36,875 bases of DNA, taken from positions 1 to 36,875 of the forward strand of contig NZ_LUUK01000195.1 in the NCBI RefSeq assembly GCF_001644025.1, read 5' to 3'. Shown here one piece after another: positions 9,040 through 17,715 of the stretch. The notes beneath the pieces were generated by a model. It was not told the origin of the DNA, made no database searches, and worked only from the letters and a program-made list of their open reading frames with translations. Positions within the stretch are counted from its first letter, which is position 1, and every line of letters begins with the position of its first letter. The translations under genes and the position numbers were made by a program. Origin of the DNA: Methylomonas koyamae (lineage in GTDB: Bacteria > Pseudomonadota > Gammaproteobacteria > Methylococcales > Methylomonadaceae).

Positions 9040-9522
9040 ATGCCATCTTTCGACATCGTTTCAGAACTCGACGCCCACGAAGTGACCAATGCCGTGGACC
9101 AAGCCAACAAGGAAGTCTCGACCCGCTTCGATTTCAAGGGCTCCAACGCCAATTTCGAACAATCCGACGACGGCATTCAGATGAAGGCCGAATCGACGTT
9201 TCAATTGCAACAAATGTTGCCGATTTTATACGCCAAGATGGGCAAGCGCGGCATCGACATTTCCGCGCTGGAAAGCGGCAAAATCACCGACACCGGCAAG
9301 ACCGCGACTCAAACCATTACGTTGAAGCAGGGTATCGGCAGCGACGCGGCGAAAAAAATCGTCAAATTGATCAAGGACAAGAAAATGAAAGTGCAGGCGG
9401 CGATTAACGGCGACAAGGTGCGGGTTACCGGCAAGAAACGCGACGACTTGCAGGAAGTGATTCAGATGCTGCGCGCCGAGGACTTGGAACAGCCGTTGCA
9501 ATTCAACAATTTTCGCGATTGA
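9040..9522 (+). CDS. yajQ: YajQ family nucleotide-binding protein
   Basis: A 160-residue cytoplasmic protein, close to the usual YajQ length of about 163. The start at 9040 gives the family N-terminus MPSFDIVSELD followed by EVTNAVDQANKE and RFDFKGS; an upstream in-frame start would add 20 unrelated residues. The protein has two ferredoxin-like folds. Some members bind cyclic di-GMP (shown in Xanthomonas and Pseudomonas), others nucleotides or RNA. An HD-GYP phosphodiesterase gene is at 35042, but no functional link to it can be shown. The thioredoxin-like gene starts 7 bases after the stop, so the two are probably cotranscribed. Confidence 0.97.
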   Translation: MPSFDIVSELDAHEVTNAVDQANKEVSTRFDFKGSNANFEQSDDGIQMKAESTFQLQQMLPILYAKMGKRGIDISALESGKITDTGKTATQTITLKQGIGSDAAKKIVKLIKDKKMKVQAAINGDKVRVTGKKRDDLQEVIQMLRAEDLEQPLQFNNFRD

Positions 9523-9529
9523 AGCCGGT

Positions 9530-10198
9530 TTGGACATCACGACCGGCGAAGCCCGCATCGGCCTAACCGCGCCGCCTCTGGCGGTCGACGCCTGGCTGCA
9601 AGGCGATCCCTCCACGCTCAGCGATCTGGCCGGCCGCGTGGTGTTGATCGCGGTATTTCAAGTCAATTGCCCCGGCTGTTTTTTGCACTGCCTGCCGCGC
9701 GTCGAAGGCCTGCATCGGCGTTACCGGGAACAAGGCTTGACGGTGTTGGGCCTGGCGACCGCCTTCGAGGATTTCGATAAAAATACCGTCGCCAATCTGC
9801 GCCTGTTGTTGGAAGAAGGCCGGGTCATCGGCGAAACCGAAAAACTGTTGAGCCAATACGGTTTGCTGGAGCGCGGCACCTGGCCGTATCGCTTGAGTTT
9901 TCCGGTAGCGATGGACCATTTGACGCCGCGCGAAACGGACGGGACAGCCGCCGAAGTCGAGCGCTTCATCGAACAACGGATCGACGATTTTCAGGCGCGG
10001 GCGCCCGCCGAGCAACAAACCCTGCGCGCCCGCTTACACGATCATTTTTCCCGACAAGCCTTCCGGCCGGAAAGCTTCGAGCGTTACCAGTTACAAGGCA
10101 CGCCATCCTACCTGCTCATCGACCGGAACGGCCATCTGGTCGCCAGCCGCTTCGGCGCCTACGAGACACTGGAAGCGGACTTAATCGCGTTGCTGTAA
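9530..10198 (+). CDS. Thioredoxin-fold (redoxin/TlpA-like) protein
   Basis: A 222-residue protein starting with TTG only 7 bases after yajQ; no nearby ATG exists and no clear ribosome site is visible, so translational coupling to yajQ is likely. The fold is seen from FQVNCPGC (active-site CPGC at 47-50, with a further Cys54) and from the cis-proline segment GTPSYLLID (Pro192). An insertion of more than 100 residues between these halves, including a helical DDFQARAPAEQQ region, is longer than in standard TlpA proteins. There is no signal peptide, so it probably acts in the cytoplasm as a disulfide reductase or peroxiredoxin-like enzyme. The substrate is unknown. Confidence 0.8.
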   Translation: MDITTGEARIGLTAPPLAVDAWLQGDPSTLSDLAGRVVLIAVFQVNCPGCFLHCLPRVEGLHRRYREQGLTVLGLATAFEDFDKNTVANLRLLLEEGRVIGETEKLLSQYGLLERGTWPYRLSFPVAMDHLTPRETDGTAAEVERFIEQRIDDFQARAPAEQQTLRARLHDHFSRQAFRPESFERYQLQGTPSYLLIDRNGHLVASRFGAYETLEADLIALL

Positions 10199-10251
10199 AC
10201 CTTCTCGAGTCAGCTCCGGGCTGATCCGACCTTTTTTCTCCAGGACTCGCC

Positions 10252-11727
10252 ATGCCCACACCCTTGCTGATCGCCAAAGCCGGCACCGCCGAATTGAACC
10301 TGCTACCGGCGATGGCCAATCGCCACGGCCTGATTGCCGGAGCGACCGGTACCGGCAAGACCATTACGCTGCAAACGCTGGCCGAGGCCTTTTCGGACAT
10401 CGGCGTGCCGGTATTCGTGGCCGACGTCAAGGGCGATCTGGCCGGCCTGAGCCGGGCCGGCGGCGGCAATCCCAAGGTGGAAACCCGCTTGGCGGACTTG
10501 GCTATCCAGGATAGACAGCCGGCCGCGGCGCCGGTGCTGTTCTGGGACGTGTTCGGCGTGAAGGGCCATCCGCTGCGCGCCACGATCTCGGACATGGGGC
10601 CACTGCTGCTGGCGCGGATGTTGAACCTGAACGACGTGCAGAGCGGCGTATTGACCGCCGCGTTCAAGATCGCCGACGACCAGGGCTGGCTGTTGTTGGA
10701 TCTGAAAGACCTGAAGGCGATGCTGCAGTACGTTGCCGAGCACGGCGCCAAACTGGCCGACGACTACGGCAAACTCTCGGCGGCCAGCGTCGGCGCGATT
10801 CAACGCGGCTTGCTGCAACTGGAGCACGAGGGCGGCGAACACTTGTTCGGCGAGCCGGCCCTGGATTTCAACGATCTGCTGCAAACCGACGGCTCGCGAG
10901 GGGTGATCAACATCCTGGCCGCCGAAACCTTGTACCAATCGCCGCGCGTTTACGCGACGCTGCTGCTGTGGCTGTTGTCGGAATTGTTCGAAAACCTGCC
11001 GGAAGCCGGCGACTTGGACCAGCCCAAATTGGTATTTTTCTTCGACGAGGCTCACCTGTTATTCAACGACGCCCCGGCGGCCTTGTTGCAGAAAATCGAA
11101 CACGTCGTGCGCTTGATTCGTTCCAAGGGCGTCGGCGTGTATTTCGTCAGCCAAAATCCCCAAGATATTCCGGACGTCATTCTCGGTCAGCTCGGCAATC
11201 GCATTCAGCACGCTTTGCGCGCCTTTACGCCCCGCGATCAAAAAGCCGTCAGGGCCGCCGCCGAAACCTTCCGCGCCAATCCCGGACTGGACGTGGCGAC
11301 CGCGATCGGCGAGCTGGGCGTCGGCGAAGCCTTGGTGTCGTTGTTGGACGAACAGGGGACGCCGCTGCCGGTCGAACGCGCCTTGATAAAGCCGCCGCGC
11401 TCGCGGATCGGCCCGGTCAGCGACGCCGAGCGACGCGAGACGCTGGCCGCATCGATCATCGCCGGCCATTACGAAAAACAGATCGATCGCGAATCGGCCT
11501 ACGAAATCTTGAAACAACGGGCGGGAAAGGCAGAAGCCTCGACGGTCGGCGGCGGATTCGATTGGGGCGAAGTGTTGCCGGGCGGCGGCCAATCCGGATC
11601 GCGGCGGCGCGGCGGCCAAAGCGTCCTGGAAGCCGCCGCGAAAAGCGCCGCGCGCAGCATCGGCCAGGAACTTGGCCGCCAAATCATCCGCGGCGTACTG
11701 GGCTCGTTGCTGGGCGGTCGGCGCTAG
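10252..11727 (+). CDS. YjgR/HerA-like ATPase (DUF853 family)
   Basis: A 491-residue protein of the HerA/FtsK-like P-loop superfamily, YjgR branch. Walker A is GATGTGKT at residues 30-37 and Walker B is VFFFDEAH with Asp265-Glu266. Downstream [19 protein letters not shown] is the conserved sensor region of the family. The C-terminal tail is rich in Gly/Arg and ends in a small helical segment. HerA proteins are hexameric DNA translocases working with NurA in archaea; the cellular role of bacterial YjgR is not established. It starts 53 bases after the redoxin gene and may be cotranscribed. There is no NurA-like nuclease partner nearby. Confidence 0.93.
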   Translation: MPTPLLIAKAGTAELNLLPAMANRHGLIAGATGTGKTITLQTLAEAFSDIGVPVFVADVKGDLAGLSRAGGGNPKVETRLADLAIQDRQPAAAPVLFWDVFGVKGHPLRATISDMGPLLLARMLNLNDVQSGVLTAAFKIADDQGWLLLDLKDLKAMLQYVAEHGAKLADDYGKLSAASVGAIQRGLLQLEHEGGEHLFGEPALDFNDLLQTDGSRGVINILAAETLYQSPRVYATLLLWLLSELFENLPEAGDLDQPKLVFFFDEAHLLFNDAPAALLQKIEHVVRLIRSKGVGVYFVSQNPQDIPDVILGQLGNRIQHALRAFTPRDQKAVRAAAETFRANPGLDVATAIGELGVGEALVSLLDEQGTPLPVERALIKPPRSRIGPVSDAERRETLAASIIAGHYEKQIDRESAYEILKQRAGKAEASTVGGGFDWGEVLPGGGQSGSRRRGGQSVLEAAAKSAARSIGQELGRQIIRGVLGSLLGGRR

Positions 11728-11808
11728 CGCTAAAACACTGCTGACACCACGCTGTCAGTAGCACTGGTTTAGCATGACCGCTCTTTTAACTGCAACGAGG
11801 AGAGCATC

Positions 11809-12183
11809 ATGAACAACAATCTAGCTACTTGGTTCGAACTACCCGCCGCCGATCTTGGTCGCGCCCAGGACTTCTACCGTCACGTGTTGAATTCGACGTT
11901 CAAGCTGGAAGAGATGAATGACATGAACTTGGCGATTTTCGAAGCCGAGGAAGGCGCGGTCAGCGGCATGTTGGTGCAGGGCGAGTGCTATCAACCCTCC
12001 GAGACCGGCGCGGTCGTGTATTTCAACGGCGGCGCCGATTTGAACGAGCCGCTGGCGAAGGTCGAAGCCGGCGGCGGCCGGGTGCTGGTGCCGAAAACGC
12101 CGATTCACGACGGCGACTGCGGTTACTTCGCGCTGTTCATCGACAGCGAAGGCAACCGGGTCGGCTTGTATTCGCCGGCTTAG
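11809..12183 (+). CDS. VOC (glyoxalase-like) family protein
   Basis: A 124-residue single-domain protein preceded by an AACGAGGAGAG ribosome site. The beta-alpha-beta-beta-beta modules are visible: WFELPAADLGRAQDFYRHVL at the start and VYFNGGADLNEPLAKVEAGGGRVL followed by GYFALFIDSEGNRVGLYSPA at the end. VOC proteins bind a divalent metal and include glyoxalases, dioxygenases and fosfomycin-resistance enzymes; small members like this one are mostly uncharacterised. The gene is 18 bases upstream of a WYL regulator gene on the same strand, so the regulator probably controls the pair or is simply cotranscribed. The substrate cannot be inferred. Confidence 0.9.
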   Translation: MNNNLATWFELPAADLGRAQDFYRHVLNSTFKLEEMNDMNLAIFEAEEGAVSGMLVQGECYQPSETGAVVYFNGGADLNEPLAKVEAGGGRVLVPKTPIHDGDCGYFALFIDSEGNRVGLYSPA

Positions 12184-12201
12184 CGAGACCATCGACCGCA
12201 C

Positions 12202-12888
12202 ATGCGCCGAGCGGACCGCCTATTCCAGATCGTCCAGATTCTGCGCAACCGACGTTTGGTGACCGCCAAGGCGCTGGCCGAGCGGCTGGAGGTCTCGGAA
12301 CGCACGATTTACCGCGACATCCAGGTGCTCAGCCTGTCCGGCATTCCGATCGAAGGCGAAGCCGGCGTCGGCTACGCGTTACGGCACGGCCTGGATATTC
12401 CGCCGATCATGTTCAGCGCCGCCGAACTGGAGGCGCTGGTGGTCGGCGCCAGGATGGTCAAGACTTGGGGCGGCACCGAACTGGGCCGCTCCGCGCAGTC
12501 GGTGCTGGACAAGGTCGTGGCGGTCGTACCGGCCGAATTGCGCGACCGCCTGGATCGCTCCAAACTGTTCGCGCTGCGCTTCTCGCGGCGCGACGACTTG
12601 GATGTGACCTTGGACATTTGCCGCAAGGCCTTGGACGAGAAACGCGTATTACAGATCGATTACCGGCGCGGCGACGGCGAATTCAGCCAACGCCGGATTC
12701 GGCCGCTGGGCTTGTATTTTTGGGGCAACGTCTGGACCCTGGTCGGCTGGTGCGAACTGCGCGGCGATTTCCGCAACTTCCGCCTGGACCGTATCGAGCA
12801 CGCGCGGGTGCTGGACGAAGCTTTCACCGAAGATCCTGGCCAAACCTTGCAGGATTTCATCCGCCAGATGCATTGCCAGCCGCAGTGA
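12202..12888 (+). CDS. YafY-type HTH-WYL transcriptional regulator
   Basis: A 228-residue regulator. Residues 1-60 form a helix-turn-helix of the HTH_11 type (ALAERLEVSERTIYRDIQVL). Residues of about 140-225 form a WYL domain (LQIDYRRGDGEFSQRRIRPLG, then FRLDRI), which in characterised members senses nucleic acids or nucleotides. YafY-like proteins in Proteobacteria commonly sit beside the enzymes they control, and here the VOC gene is 18 bases upstream. WYL regulators also often accompany defence islands; this one lies 116 bases before the AAA ATPase/RloB pair, but its GC-rich composition matches the chromosome, not the ATPase gene. Confidence 0.92.
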   Translation: MRRADRLFQIVQILRNRRLVTAKALAERLEVSERTIYRDIQVLSLSGIPIEGEAGVGYALRHGLDIPPIMFSAAELEALVVGARMVKTWGGTELGRSAQSVLDKVVAVVPAELRDRLDRSKLFALRFSRRDDLDVTLDICRKALDEKRVLQIDYRRGDGEFSQRRIRPLGLYFWGNVWTLVGWCELRGDFRNFRLDRIEHARVLDEAFTEDPGQTLQDFIRQMHCQPQ

Positions 12889-13004
12889 CACTTACCGATC
12901 AAACCCGCATAAGCAGTTGAGGCTGAGTGCAGTTTTTCTGCAGATAAATTGACAAGTGGCTATATTATTCAGCAAATAACGCCATCTAGTTGCGAGATTT
13001 CTGC

Positions 13005-14255
13005 ATGTTAATTGAATTTTCCGTCACTAACTTTCGATCCTTCCGCGAGAAGCAGACCTTTTCGATGGTTGCTGCGCCTAGATTGCGAAAGCGGGAGAAT
13101 TTGATCAAACCAGCGGTCAAAGGTGAGAAATTGCCTGATTTGCTGAAAGTGGCAGCGATTTATGGGCCAAATGCTTCAGGGAAAAGTAATTTAATTAAGG
13201 CATTCGATGTTATTCGTGAAGTTTCCAATCGTCAGCCAATGGCGCATCCTGTGCCACTTCCGGTTGCTCCTTTTCGGTTTGACGCCACGTTAATTGACAA
13301 ACCGACAAGAATTGATGTGCATTTTATTGTCTATGAGCAGCGCTATCAATTTGAGTTGGCATTAACTGAAAAGCGCATCGTTGAAGAACGTTTAGTTATA
13401 TTTCCCGAAGGTAGAGAAACTCTTTTATACGAAAGAAAGCATCAAGCTGGAGGAGATATTTATCGTTTCGGTGCGGCGTTAGAAGGTGGAATAGATTTGC
13501 ATGAATTATGGCGGAAAGCGACGGGGCCTCAGACCTTATTTATTTCTCAAGCAGTTGCAAATAGTAGCGAAGAATTAAAACAACTTAGAATACCGCTCTT
13601 ATGGTTTCAGGGGGGATTGTCGGTTTATTTTACCCATAGCACTCCGGAATTAGCCGAAATTGCTCAGCAACGAGCCGAAACAGACGCCACATTTGCAGAA
13701 GCACTGTCATCGTTTTTGCGAGAAGTCGATGTCCCGATCACAGATATTCGATTTGATGAGCTTGAATCGGTTTCTACTAATTTATCGCGTACTTTTTTAG
13801 ACTCGCCAATGGCGGGAAGACAAGCTAAAACTGTATTTACTCATCGAACTACATTAGGTGATGCTGAGTTTAATTTTGATGAGGAGTCAGATGGGACAAG
13901 AAATTTGATAGGTTTCTGGCTGCTGTGGCAATTACTTACTCTCGTTTCGGAACAAGGCTTGGCGTTAATTTTCGATGAACTCGATACGAGTTTACACCCT
14001 GAGATTGTCATCTCTCTAGTAACAAAGCATCTGTATTCCGAATCGCCAGGGCAACTCATATTTACCACCCACGACACCCACTTAATGGATGCCAAATTAT
14101 TGCGCCGCGACCAATTCTGGCTAACCGAGCGGGATGCCAATGGCGCAACCCAACTCCGCTCCATCCACGATTTCGAGGGCCGGGAAGGCGAGGATCTGGA
14201 AAAGCGCTATTACGAAGGCCGCTATCGTGCACTACCGATAATCCGCCGGAGTTAA
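13005..14255 (+). CDS. AAA family ATPase of the RloA/AbiLi type
   Basis: A 416-residue ABC/SMC-like ATPase. The ATG at 13005 is used because the family starts with MLIEFSVTNFRSF; an upstream TTG at 12990 adds five residues without support. Walker A is GPNASGKSN (54-62), Walker B is LIFDELD with Asp324-Glu325, followed by a D-loop-like SLHP and the TTHD switch (about 350). Such OLD-like ATPases pair with a nuclease- or TOPRIM-like partner in phage defence (RloA with RloB, AbiLi with AbiLii, AriA with AriB in PARIS). The RloB-like gene begins 3 bases after the stop. Most of the gene is visibly AT-richer than both flanks, which suggests acquisition. The defence role is inferred from family and pairing. 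Confidence 0.88.
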   Translation: MLIEFSVTNFRSFREKQTFSMVAAPRLRKRENLIKPAVKGEKLPDLLKVAAIYGPNASGKSNLIKAFDVIREVSNRQPMAHPVPLPVAPFRFDATLIDKPTRIDVHFIVYEQRYQFELALTEKRIVEERLVIFPEGRETLLYERKHQAGGDIYRFGAALEGGIDLHELWRKATGPQTLFISQAVANSSEELKQLRIPLLWFQGGLSVYFTHSTPELAEIAQQRAETDATFAEALSSFLREVDVPITDIRFDELESVSTNLSRTFLDSPMAGRQAKTVFTHRTTLGDAEFNFDEESDGTRNLIGFWLLWQLLTLVSEQGLALIFDELDTSLHPEIVISLVTKHLYSESPGQLIFTTHDTHLMDAKLLRRDQFWLTERDANGATQLRSIHDFEGREGEDLEKRYYEGRYRALPIIRRS

Positions 14256-14257
14256 GA

Positions 14258-14863
14258 ATGGCTCGCAACGCCGCGTCGTTTAATCGAGCCAAGCCGCGTT
14301 TCAAGCCACAACCGACGGTTTTGGTTATTTGTGAAGACAGCAAATCCGTTAAGCGCTATTTGGAAGATGCCTGTGGGTATTTTCGGATAAAGGTGCAAGT
14401 CGAAATCCGTCACTGCGGCAAAACCGATCCGACGAGTATCGTCAACGAAGCGATTGGCAGAAAAGGCAAATTCGACAGGGTGTTCTGCACGATAGACCGC
14501 GATGCTCATGCCAACTTCGAAAATGCTTTGGACGCAGCGAAAAGCCAGCCTAAGATTGATGTGGTGGTTTCCTATCCCTGTTTCGAGTTTTGGTTGTTGC
14601 TGCATTTCGGATATAGCCGAAAGCCGCATTCGCCTGACTCTTTGCTCAAGGACTTACGCGCTTATCCTGAATTCGCGGACTACGATAAAGGCAATGAACG
14701 AAATATCTTCCGGAGCCTGGAAAACCGCCTTCCTGAAGCCAGACGTTTAGCGCCAAAAGTCTTAACCGAAGCAATCGACAGCGGCGAGATGAATCCGAGT
14801 ACTCGTTTGCATGAGTTGCTGGCGTATTTTGAAGAATTATCTCAACCGCAAAAAATCCGTTAA
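14258..14863 (+). CDS. RloB family protein (TOPRIM-like effector candidate)
   Basis: A 201-residue protein with a CGGAG ribosome site overlapping the end of the ATPase gene, so the two are translationally coupled. A basic N-terminus is followed by VLVICEDSKS (Glu26), then TIDRDAH (Asp80, Asp82) and YPCFEFWLLLHF (107-117). Glu plus D-x-D is the layout of a TOPRIM-like metal site, and the FEFWLL block is characteristic of RloB (also found in AbiLii of Lactococcus). In related systems the ATPase senses phage and the partner acts as effector, cutting nucleic acid or tRNA; the target here is unknown. The name goes back to genes lying within type I restriction loci, but no restriction gene is visible here. 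A phosphohexomutase gene follows after 21 bases. Confidence 0.88.
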   Translation: MARNAASFNRAKPRFKPQPTVLVICEDSKSVKRYLEDACGYFRIKVQVEIRHCGKTDPTSIVNEAIGRKGKFDRVFCTIDRDAHANFENALDAAKSQPKIDVVVSYPCFEFWLLLHFGYSRKPHSPDSLLKDLRAYPEFADYDKGNERNIFRSLENRLPEARRLAPKVLTEAIDSGEMNPSTRLHELLAYFEELSQPQKIR

Positions 14864-14884
14864 TTCAACCTATCTCAATATCCC

Positions 14885-16306
14885 ATGACAACAATCAACA
14901 TCCAACAAATGATGGCCGACAGCGGCGTGGCGTTCGGCACCAGCGGCGCGCGCGGCTTGGTTAGCCAAATGAGCGGCGAAGTCTGCGCCGCGTATACGCT
15001 GGCGTTTATCCACGGCTTGCAGCTGACCAAGCCCGGCCAAAAAATCGCGCTGGGCATGGATTTAAGGCCGTCCAGCCCGGCAATCGCCCAAGCGTGCGTG
15101 GCCGGCATTCGCCAAGCCGGCTGCGAAGTGGATTTTTGCGGGGTATTGCCAACGCCGGCGCTGGCTTTGTATGCGCTGGAACAAGGCTTGCCGGCCATCA
15201 TGGTCACCGGCAGCCACATTCCGTTCGACCGTAATGGCATCAAGTTCTACCGGGCCGACGGTGAAATCAGCAAAGCCGATGAGACGGCGATGACCGGCGC
15301 GACCGTGGAAGTCGTAGCGGTGGACGCTGAATTGCCGGCCGTCAATCCGGCCGCGCTGGCGCAATTTCAGCAGCGCTATACCCGTTTGTTCGCCAACAAT
15401 TTGTTGGCCGGCTGGCGAGTCGGCGTTTACGAACATTCCAGCGCGGCCCGCGACGTGTTGAAGGAAGTCTTGGCCGAATTGGGCGCCGAAGTCGTCGGAT
15501 TGGAGCGCACCGACACCTTCGTGCCTATCGATACCGAAGCGGTCGGCGAGGCGGATCGCCAGCGCGGCCGCGACTGGGCGGCACAATACCAGTTGGACGC
15601 GGTCATTTCGACCGACGGCGACGGCGACCGGCCGCTGATCGGGGACGAGACCGGCGAGTGGCTGCGCGGCGACATCGTCGGCCTGTTGTGCGCGAAGTTT
15701 TTGGGCGCGGACACCGTCGTCACGCCGGTCAGTTGCAATACCGCGATCGAAGCGTCCGGCTGGTTCAAACAGGTGATTAGAACCCGAATCGGTTCGCCCT
15801 ACGTAATCGCCGGCATGGAGCAGGTCGCGACGGGCGGCGTGGCGGGTTTCGAGGCCAACGGCGGCTTTTTGGCCGGCAACGGTTTATCGGTAAACGGCAA
15901 GCCCCTGGCGGCCCTGCCGACTCGGGATTCGCTGTTGCCCGCGTTGGCGTTACTGGCAATGGCGCGCGGCCAAGGCGTCAAGCTGTCCGACTTGCTACAA
16001 GGCTTGCCGCAACGCTTCACCGCCAGCGACCGGATTCAGGAGTTCCCGACCGCCAACAGTCGCGCCTTGCTGGATCGCCTACAAGCCGACGCCAGCGCCT
16101 ATCGCAGCCTGTGGGGCGATAGCCTGGGCGCGCCGGTCGATAGCGATATTACCGACGGCCTGCGGCTGACCTTCGCCAGCGGCGACATCGTCCACTTGCG
16201 GCCGTCCGGCAATGCCCCGGAATTACGCTGCTATGCCGAATCCGACTCGGTGGACCGGGCGGGCCAGTTGGTCACGGAAACCTTGCGCCGCATTGCCGGA
16301 CGTTAA
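14885..16306 (+). CDS. Phosphomannomutase/phosphoglucomutase family enzyme
   Basis: A 473-residue alpha-D-phosphohexomutase. All four active-site loops are present: the phosphoserine loop TGSHIP with Ser110, the metal loop DGDGDR (Asp244, 246, 248), the sugar loop EANGG (about 323-327) and the phosphate loop RPSGNAPELR starting at Arg439. It interconverts the 6- and 1-phosphates of mannose and/or glucose in the cytoplasm, supplying nucleotide sugars for polysaccharide or lipopolysaccharide. GTSGARG near residue 18 is the normal N-terminal family motif. It starts 21 bases after the RloB gene, so unless an internal promoter exists its expression depends on the upstream genes; the AAA/RloB pair may have inserted before it. 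Substrate preference (ManB- or AlgC-like) cannot be settled by eye. Confidence 0.93.
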   Translation: MTTINIQQMMADSGVAFGTSGARGLVSQMSGEVCAAYTLAFIHGLQLTKPGQKIALGMDLRPSSPAIAQACVAGIRQAGCEVDFCGVLPTPALALYALEQGLPAIMVTGSHIPFDRNGIKFYRADGEISKADETAMTGATVEVVAVDAELPAVNPAALAQFQQRYTRLFANNLLAGWRVGVYEHSSAARDVLKEVLAELGAEVVGLERTDTFVPIDTEAVGEADRQRGRDWAAQYQLDAVISTDGDGDRPLIGDETGEWLRGDIVGLLCAKFLGADTVVTPVSCNTAIEASGWFKQVIRTRIGSPYVIAGMEQVATGGVAGFEANGGFLAGNGLSVNGKPLAALPTRDSLLPALALLAMARGQGVKLSDLLQGLPQRFTASDRIQEFPTANSRALLDRLQADASAYRSLWGDSLGAPVDSDITDGLRLTFASGDIVHLRPSGNAPELRCYAESDSVDRAGQLVTETLRRIAGR

Positions 16307-16369
16307 TCGTCGGTTAAGTTGGGACGGCTAATCTGCAAGCTCCTAATAATGAACGACCAGGATAAATCC

Positions 16370-16813
16370 ATGAAAACCAGCATCGTTGTATTGAGTTCCT
16401 TCGTATTGGCTTCTTCAGCCGCCGTGGCCGGCACCGACTTGTTGGAAGCGGTCGGCAAGCAGGCGGTCCAAAACAGCGCGAACGCCGTCGCGCCCGACGC
16501 GGTCAAGGGCGTCGAGGCGGCCGGCGCGGCGGTCGATAGCGCGAAAGCGGTCAAAGCCGGCGTCGAAAACGCCCCGGACGCCGCGAAACAGCAAGTCGAA
16601 GACGCCGCCAAACAAGCGGTCAAACAAAAAATCGAGCAAGCCACGCCGGAAGAATTGAAACAAGGCGCGCAACTCTTGAAAGAGAAAAAACAAGCCGTTA
16701 AACAATTGAAAAGCCAGGTAGAGCAAGCGCCAAACGCCGAACAAGCGATCAAGGCCGGCAAAGCCAAGGCCAAGCAAAAAGCGGCCGAGAAGGCCTTGGA
16801 TTTGTTGCAATAA
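16370..16813 (+). CDS. Small exported Ala/Lys-rich helical protein
   Basis: A 147-residue protein starting at the ATG at 16370, with AGGA about 10 bases upstream; an earlier in-frame start at 16319 would bury the signal peptide. Residues 1-21 form a signal peptide (MKTSIVVLSSFVLASSAAVAG) with probable cleavage after AVA. The rest is almost pure helix-forming sequence, with repeated AAKQ, KAVKQ and EQA patterns and no aromatic residues, suggesting an elongated or intrinsically flexible periplasmic protein. No family was recognised. It stands alone and has its own strong terminator 25 bases downstream. Confidence 0.75.
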   Translation: MKTSIVVLSSFVLASSAAVAGTDLLEAVGKQAVQNSANAVAPDAVKGVEAAGAAVDSAKAVKAGVENAPDAAKQQVEDAAKQAVKQKIEQATPEELKQGAQLLKEKKQAVKQLKSQVEQAPNAEQAIKAGKAKAKQKAAEKALDLLQ

Positions 16814-16837
16814 CCGGCCAACGCCTCGGCTACGCGG

Positions 16838-16870
16838 AGCCCCGGTGCTTAACCACCGGGGCTTTTTTTT
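16838..16870 (+). terminator. Rho-independent terminator
   Basis: A perfect 10-bp stem (agccccggtg/caccggggct) with a 6-base loop, followed by a run of eight T. It closes the transcript of the small exported protein. Confidence 0.95.
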
Positions 16871-17057
16871 GTTGGATCGACCGCGCCGCTCGCCACATAG
16901 CCCCCTACCCGAGGCATAAATCCCCGCCGAAACTCGCGCGCCGAGCGCAGCCAAGAGCAACAAAGAATGTGCGGACTTGATCGATCGCGGCATCGGTCAT
17001 CGTTCTGACACAATCGCCAGGCACACTTATCTGAATTACTAGGCTAAGGAGATAGTT

Positions 17058-17666
17058 ATGCGCTTGAACGGCTTATTCGTGGGACTCTTGGTTTTGTCGA
17101 CGTCCACCGCCTATGCGTCGGCAACGTCCGAAGTGGAAGACGTTCAACGCTTGGACCTGCGGTCCTCAAGCAGTCGAGCGATCAACCTCGGCCCCAGTAC
17201 CTCGTTGGCCAGCGTCTTTACCAGGGAAATCTTTCCTTATCCCAACATTCTGTTGACAACGCCCGATCTAAGTCGAGCAACGCCTATAGAAATCAATCCC
17301 GCGCCGGCCGCGACCATTCTCACGGGCGGAAGTATCGATTTGACTACCGTGACGCTGACGGGCGCCAGGTCATCGGCCGGCTGGAACATCTCCGCGAGAA
17401 ACGATATAGATTTGACGGCAAGGCTTGCGCCCTCGATCACGATATTCACGCCAATCTATGTCCCGGTGGGCGGCAATGTAAACCTATCACCGGAGCGGGC
17501 GATAGACTCCATCAAGATTACCCAACTCTATCCTGAAGTTCGCTTTCAAATAACCGGCTCCCCAATCACACCGACCAATATTCCGCTCCCAGCTTCGTTT
17601 TTACTGTTTTTAAGCGGGTTGACGCTGCTGAGGTCAAATTCCGGTCAGCCAATTCGCGGCGCATAA
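17058..17666 (+). CDS. Secreted protein with PEP-CTERM-like (IPLPA) sorting tail
   Basis: A 202-residue protein with a good AAGGAG ribosome site. Residues 1-21 are a signal peptide ending in AYA-SA. The middle is Ser/Thr/Pro/Ile-rich and looks like beta-strand, with no cysteine. The tail reads NIPLPASFLLFLSGLTLLRS, that is an IPLPA motif, a hydrophobic segment and an Arg. This is the layout of VPLPA/PEP-CTERM sorting signals, processed by exosortase in exopolysaccharide-producing Gram-negatives. The tail runs 10 residues beyond the Arg, longer than usual. The protein would be destined for the cell surface or extracellular matrix. No exosortase gene lies in this window. The function of the body is unknown. 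Confidence 0.75.
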   Translation: MRLNGLFVGLLVLSTSTAYASATSEVEDVQRLDLRSSSSRAINLGPSTSLASVFTREIFPYPNILLTTPDLSRATPIEINPAPAATILTGGSIDLTTVTLTGARSSAGWNISARNDIDLTARLAPSITIFTPIYVPVGGNVNLSPERAIDSIKITQLYPEVRFQITGSPITPTNIPLPASFLLFLSGLTLLRSNSGQPIRGA

Positions 17667-17681
17667 CAAACGGCCTTTCGC

Positions 17682-17704
17682 GTTCCCATGCGACGCATGG
17701 GAAC
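17682..17704. terminator. Hairpin between convergent genes, possible dispersed repeat
   Basis: A 10-bp perfect stem (gttcccatgc/gcatgggaac) with a 3-base loop lies between the secreted-protein gene and cysN, which converge here. There is no T-run. The gttccca-type palindrome resembles hairpins dispersed in many proteobacterial genomes, so it may be a repeat used as a bidirectional terminator. Confidence 0.5.
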
Positions 17705-17715
17705 AGCCGCGCGGC

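Noticed and set aside
11985-12920. A 311-codon frame overlapping the VOC and WYL genes
   Set aside because: Arg/Gly-rich shadow in another frame; the VOC and YafY frames have clear families and ribosome sites or coupling.
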